Shown here: in pieces, positions 59,149 to 62,000 of the stretch | Layout: the number at the start of each line of letters is the position of its first letter | How positions within the stretch are numbered: the stretch's first letter is position 1 | NCBI GenBank assembly: GCA_014529385.2 | Contig: CM043970.1 | Span: 48,439,279 to 48,501,278 of the forward strand | Length of the DNA: 62,000 nt | Source: Adiantum capillus-veneris | Lineage: Eukaryota; Streptophyta; Polypodiopsida; Polypodiales; Pteridaceae | Reading direction: 5' to 3' | The notes under the pieces: model-generated | Seen by the model: only the letters and a program-made list of their open reading frames with translations | The model's database searches: none | Told to the model about the DNA's origin: nothing | Translations under genes and position numbers: made by a program

Positions 59149-60585
59149 AATGCTCACAAAAGAGCAACCAAAAATGAGTAGCAAATGTCAACCAAATCAG
59201 CCTTAAACTGGCTCGAATCGCATCAAACAAAAGTCTGCAAATATGGCTGTAAAATCTGATGCAAAGTTGCACCAATAACCGTGCAAAACCTTGCACAAAA
59301 TCACAAGTCAATATGACTTAATCGCGCATAAATATCTGACAAAATTTTGGCAGAGTCTCCTTTGTAATTGGAGCAAAATCTCAACAGTAAACCTCAAAGA
59401 GACAATAATATATGCCACAATGGCCAATCTAGGAATAAACTCGACCGGAATCACCTCACAAAGTCATACATATGAGCATACCCGCTCTTGCCGGAGTACC
59501 ACTCAACAGCACCTCAAATGACATACATGTGAGTGATGATTTCTGCCAAAATACCTTTCAATCGATGAGCAAATGTCTGCCAAATAACTATTGCAACATT
59601 TCGCAAAACCTTGCAAGATCTGTCGCTATGCGCAATGCGAAATATGGCACACAAGGGCATACACAAGTGACTCCAAACTCCAACCAAATGATGACTGAAA
59701 ATCACCTGTCAAAGTGGGAGTAAACTCAACCACTAAACTGTCAAAGAGCAACCTACGGATACGTAGAATCTATAGCGAGAACCTGGATAAAATCCAATAG
59801 AGTTTCTTCTATAAATTGAGCCAAATCTCAAATAATCTCAGCCATAAACAAATACACAAATCCATATATGGCATACATAAACCGCCAAGACCATGGCAAC
59901 ATAGCTCACTCTCGCATGAGTGGCTCTCTGGACAAATGCATATCCAAAAACCTATGTACACCTATGAATTTGCTGGTTGCTGCAGAAAATACTCCGTGTG
60001 TGTGAGATATACCAAAAACAGTGTTTTTGGGACCCGAAAGTGTACAAATAAACCTACTGCTGTACCTGCTGTAATTCAAAGAATAATTTCAGCAAATAGA
60101 CATCACCATCGCGTCCGGAGCGTGCCAAAACCCTGACCTAGACTCCTGGATCATGTAGATCTGACTCTGTATGACGGAGCTACGCAAAAAACTGCGTTTT
60201 AGAGCCCGAAAATGGCAAAAACGAGTTGCACACAGTATTGAACCTGCTCCTGCTCCACTCTGCGTGATGCAATGTCCTCTCAATGCAACCTCCAACACAA
60301 GAGCTCTGCCACAACAGCATCCAAGCACTCGAATGTCAAGCTCTCCTCCGCCGAGCACTTCTCTAACGAGCTCCACTGAGCTCAAAAGCTCCCCTCACCA
60401 AGGAAGCCGCAACCGCCTCCTCGACCAAGCTTGACCACACCAAGCTCCTAAGCTCCAAAGACAATGCTCCTCAAGCTAAAATCTCTCTCCGTGAAACTCC
60501 ACGATTGAACTCCACCGTCGAGAGCGAGCGAGCGAGCTATCGCCTCGAAGCTCTCAAAGCCGTCGTGCTCTCCGCGGTCACCATA
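59149..60585 (-). other. Element D leader, about 1.4 kb
   Basis: A long untranslated region lies between primer site and gag, unusually long relative to the 188 bp LTRs. Parts match the element G leader. Stop-rich in all frames. Confidence 0.7.
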
Positions 60586-60598
60586 GCTCTGATACCAA
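60586..60598 (-). other. Element D primer-binding site
   Basis: On the minus strand TTGGTATCAGAGC lies directly inside the 5' LTR; it is complementary to initiator tRNA-Met. Confidence 0.9.
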
Positions 60599-60599
60599 T

Positions 60600-60787
60600 T
60601 GAAGGGGATCGGGGAGCACCACAGACGGAGAGTGAGAGAGAGAAGGAGACACACGACACGATGTGGGTGGGGAGACTCCAAAGAGTGAGCAGCCCCCTAT
60701 ACACTTATGCTATGTATAAGGTATACAAGTCAGTGGGCGCCCAGACTCTGGGCGGGCGGGCAAGGCACAGGCGCCTATACCCCAACA
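60600..60787 (-). repeat. Element D 5' LTR
   Basis: 188 bp, near-identical to the 3' copy. Confidence 0.93.
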
Positions 60788-60792
60788 ACCTA

Positions 60793-61346
60793 TTCCACCT
60801 ACTCCCACAACAAGCCTTTGCAACTTGAGGAAGCTACTACAAACGCGTGGTCCCTCCCTCTCCCTTGCACCAAAAGATTCAAGGGTATTCCAGCACCGAC
60901 AATCACCGTGTCTTCAAAACAAAAGGGTAAATCCTCCAAAGTCTTTTTATACCTCACTCTTATCTCATGAGCCAGGAACTAGAGACAACAACATGGATTG
61001 TACGTCGTCTACCGAGTGAAGTGGTGGAGCTTGTCATCGACAAGGTCTTTGACATGGGGTTTGCTTGGTGGAAAGACAAGACCCTCCACCTTCAAGGAGT
61101 GTTGCTTGTGGATCAAGGCTATGATGACGACTTGACATCTTGCTATATGTATCAATCCAACTTGGATTAATACAAGTGGTAAAATTCACCACCTACCTCA
61201 TCACACATGTGTATGTGCTGGATGTCACTCTATCTTATAGGAAAGTGAAGTTGCTCAAAGAGAGAGAGTTCAAGTTTTTCCGAGAGATTGCTAGAGGGAT
61301 AGTCCTAGAGCTAGAAGACAAAGACAACCTTGTCCTATGGTACTAA
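60793..61346 (+). pseudogene. Unrecognised, frame-broken coding-like stretch
   Basis: Segments such as VVELVIDKVFDMGFAWWKDK (in the 60967-61170 frame) and TLSYRKVKLLKEREFKFFRE (in the 61140-61346 frame) look protein-like but lie in different frames. They follow the element D insertion site and may continue the sequence around 56659-57021. No domain recognised. Could be a degenerate retroelement ORF. Confidence 0.3.
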
Positions 61347-61596
61347 AAATTTTACCTCAACTACCAAGAGCTCTACATCTTTGATTATAACCATCCACCA
61401 CAAAGGAGGGAGCCTTTCCGCATTATCATGTGATGGATCCAACGCTTCAACCTTTTGCAAGGGAGTAGACTTATGCACCACAACAAATTCAAGCAATCAA
61501 AGTAATGTTGGACCGCAAGATGTTTTATCAGCAGCTCATTACAATCATGTTTGGCAGAGTACGATTGCAAGAGATAAACACCTCTTCTCTACCATT

Positions 61597-61659
61597 TATC
61601 CTCCCTATGATTAACCATGAAGTATCTTTTGATGTAGTTATTTTCATCCTTGTATAGTA
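61597..61659 (+). other. Single copy of the FILPMINxE-type motif
   Basis: Translates as PFILPMINHEVSFDVVIFIL. It sits about 80 bp before the gag ATG at 61741, in the same relation to gag as the duplicated motif upstream of element E gag. Confidence 0.55.
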
Positions 61660-61740
61660 TGTTTTCCATCTACAAAGCACCCATGTATTGAATCTTTAAA
61701 GGAAAAAAAAGATTTAGTCGAATTAATTTTCTCTCTCACA

Positions 61741-62000
61741 ATGGCAAGTGTAGCATTTTCAACCTTTACTGGTAAGGTGGGTGAGGATGCTGCAGACTCT
61801 CTAGACAACTTAGAAATAGCATGTGTCATCTCTGGGAGAGATGATGATTGGCACAAGAAACCAAGGAACGGTGGGACTTATTAAGAGCATCCTTTGTCAA
61901 GAGTTTGGAGAGAGCACAACATCAGAGAAGCTATGGCAATTGTTGAGGGAGTTAAAGCAAGGTAGCATACTAGAGTATGCATCATATGAGTCAAAGTTTG
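61741..62000 (+). pseudogene. Start of a Ty3/gypsy gag related to element E (element H)
   Basis: ATG 61741 opens MASVAFSTFTGKVGEDAADS then LDNLEIACVISGRDDD, clearly related to E gag (GEDAQEFLDNLEMAHLISGR). After about 61855 the reading frame is lost. Homology resumes in a second frame (ERWDLLRASFVKSLE) and then a third (TSEKLWQLLRELKQGS, EYASYESKF). An internal deletion and at least two frameshifts are therefore visible before the window ends. Confidence 0.8.

Larger units (their letters stand above)
57027..60787 (-). mobile_element. Copia element D: gag-only, short LTRs, complete insertion
   Basis: The 3,761 bp element has 188 bp LTRs (57027-57214 and 60600-60787), a polypurine tract, a primer site, and perfect 5 bp target duplications (accta at 57022-57026 and 60788-60792). 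Its internal region codes for Gag, a protease-like motif and a GAG-pre-integrase domain plus an extra tail, with no integrase core, reverse transcriptase or RNase H. That layout matches terminal-repeat retrotransposons with a GAG domain. It would depend on an autonomous copia partner. Confidence 0.92.

Overview
This window looks like nuclear DNA from a land plant with a large, repeat-rich genome. The evidence is nested Ty3/gypsy and Ty1/copia LTR retrotransposons primed by initiator-tRNA-Met type sites, short GT-AG introns of 65-200 bp, long (GA/CT)n microsatellites, and several small DNA transposons. I cannot tell from the sequence alone whether it is a fern, gymnosperm or angiosperm. I see no rRNA, tRNA, CRISPR or bacterial-type gene, and almost every coding region is a transposable-element gene carrying stops or frameshifts.

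Layout. 1-2709 (minus): a four-exon transposase-like gene that runs off the left edge. Its exons are phase-coherent and it has one TGA. Its acidic and zinc-ligand layout resembles the RAG1/Transib/CMC type of DDE core. 2.7-8.25 kb: AT-rich DNA, a (GA)n tract, weak copia-like relics, a 405 bp fold-back element and a copia-type 3' LTR. 8.43-10.97 kb (minus): a degenerate multi-exon host-like gene, interrupted at 10,968 by Ty3 element A (10,969-18,025), with probable further exons beyond it. 19,698-20,086: a 389 bp MITE with a 9 bp target duplication. 20,604-30,760: Ty3 element B with paired 1,636 bp LTRs. Its reverse transcriptase is split by a 1,320 bp transposon with CACTA termini inside a TTAA duplication.

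31-41 kb: older relics. These include a pol scrap, a retroelement protease fragment, short palindromes, a 1.8 kb long-inverted-repeat element, a degenerate minisatellite and an integrase tail. 41.6-47.8 kb (minus): two further Ty3-like elements, E (gag to reverse transcriptase) and F (gag, zinc knuckles, start of protease). 49.57-51.03 kb: LTR plus leader of a short-LTR copia family (G). 51.16-54.29 kb (minus): a 5'-truncated Ty3 copy (C) of the A/B lineage, with its LTR end caught in an 83 bp tandem duplication. 57,027-60,787 (minus): copia element D, complete with 188 bp LTRs, ACCTA target duplications, primer site and polypurine tract, but coding only gag, protease and GAG-pre-integrase plus a Ser/Glu-rich tail. 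61.7 kb to the end: start of a gag related to E.

The pieces do not form a cellular pathway. They are a layered record: A inserted into a gene, a DNA transposon inserted into B, and D inserted into older retroelement-like DNA. The most interesting items are the intron-bearing transposase at the left edge, the gag-only copia element D, the CACTA/TTAA transposon in B, and the palindromes that recur at 33-34 kb and 48.7 kb.
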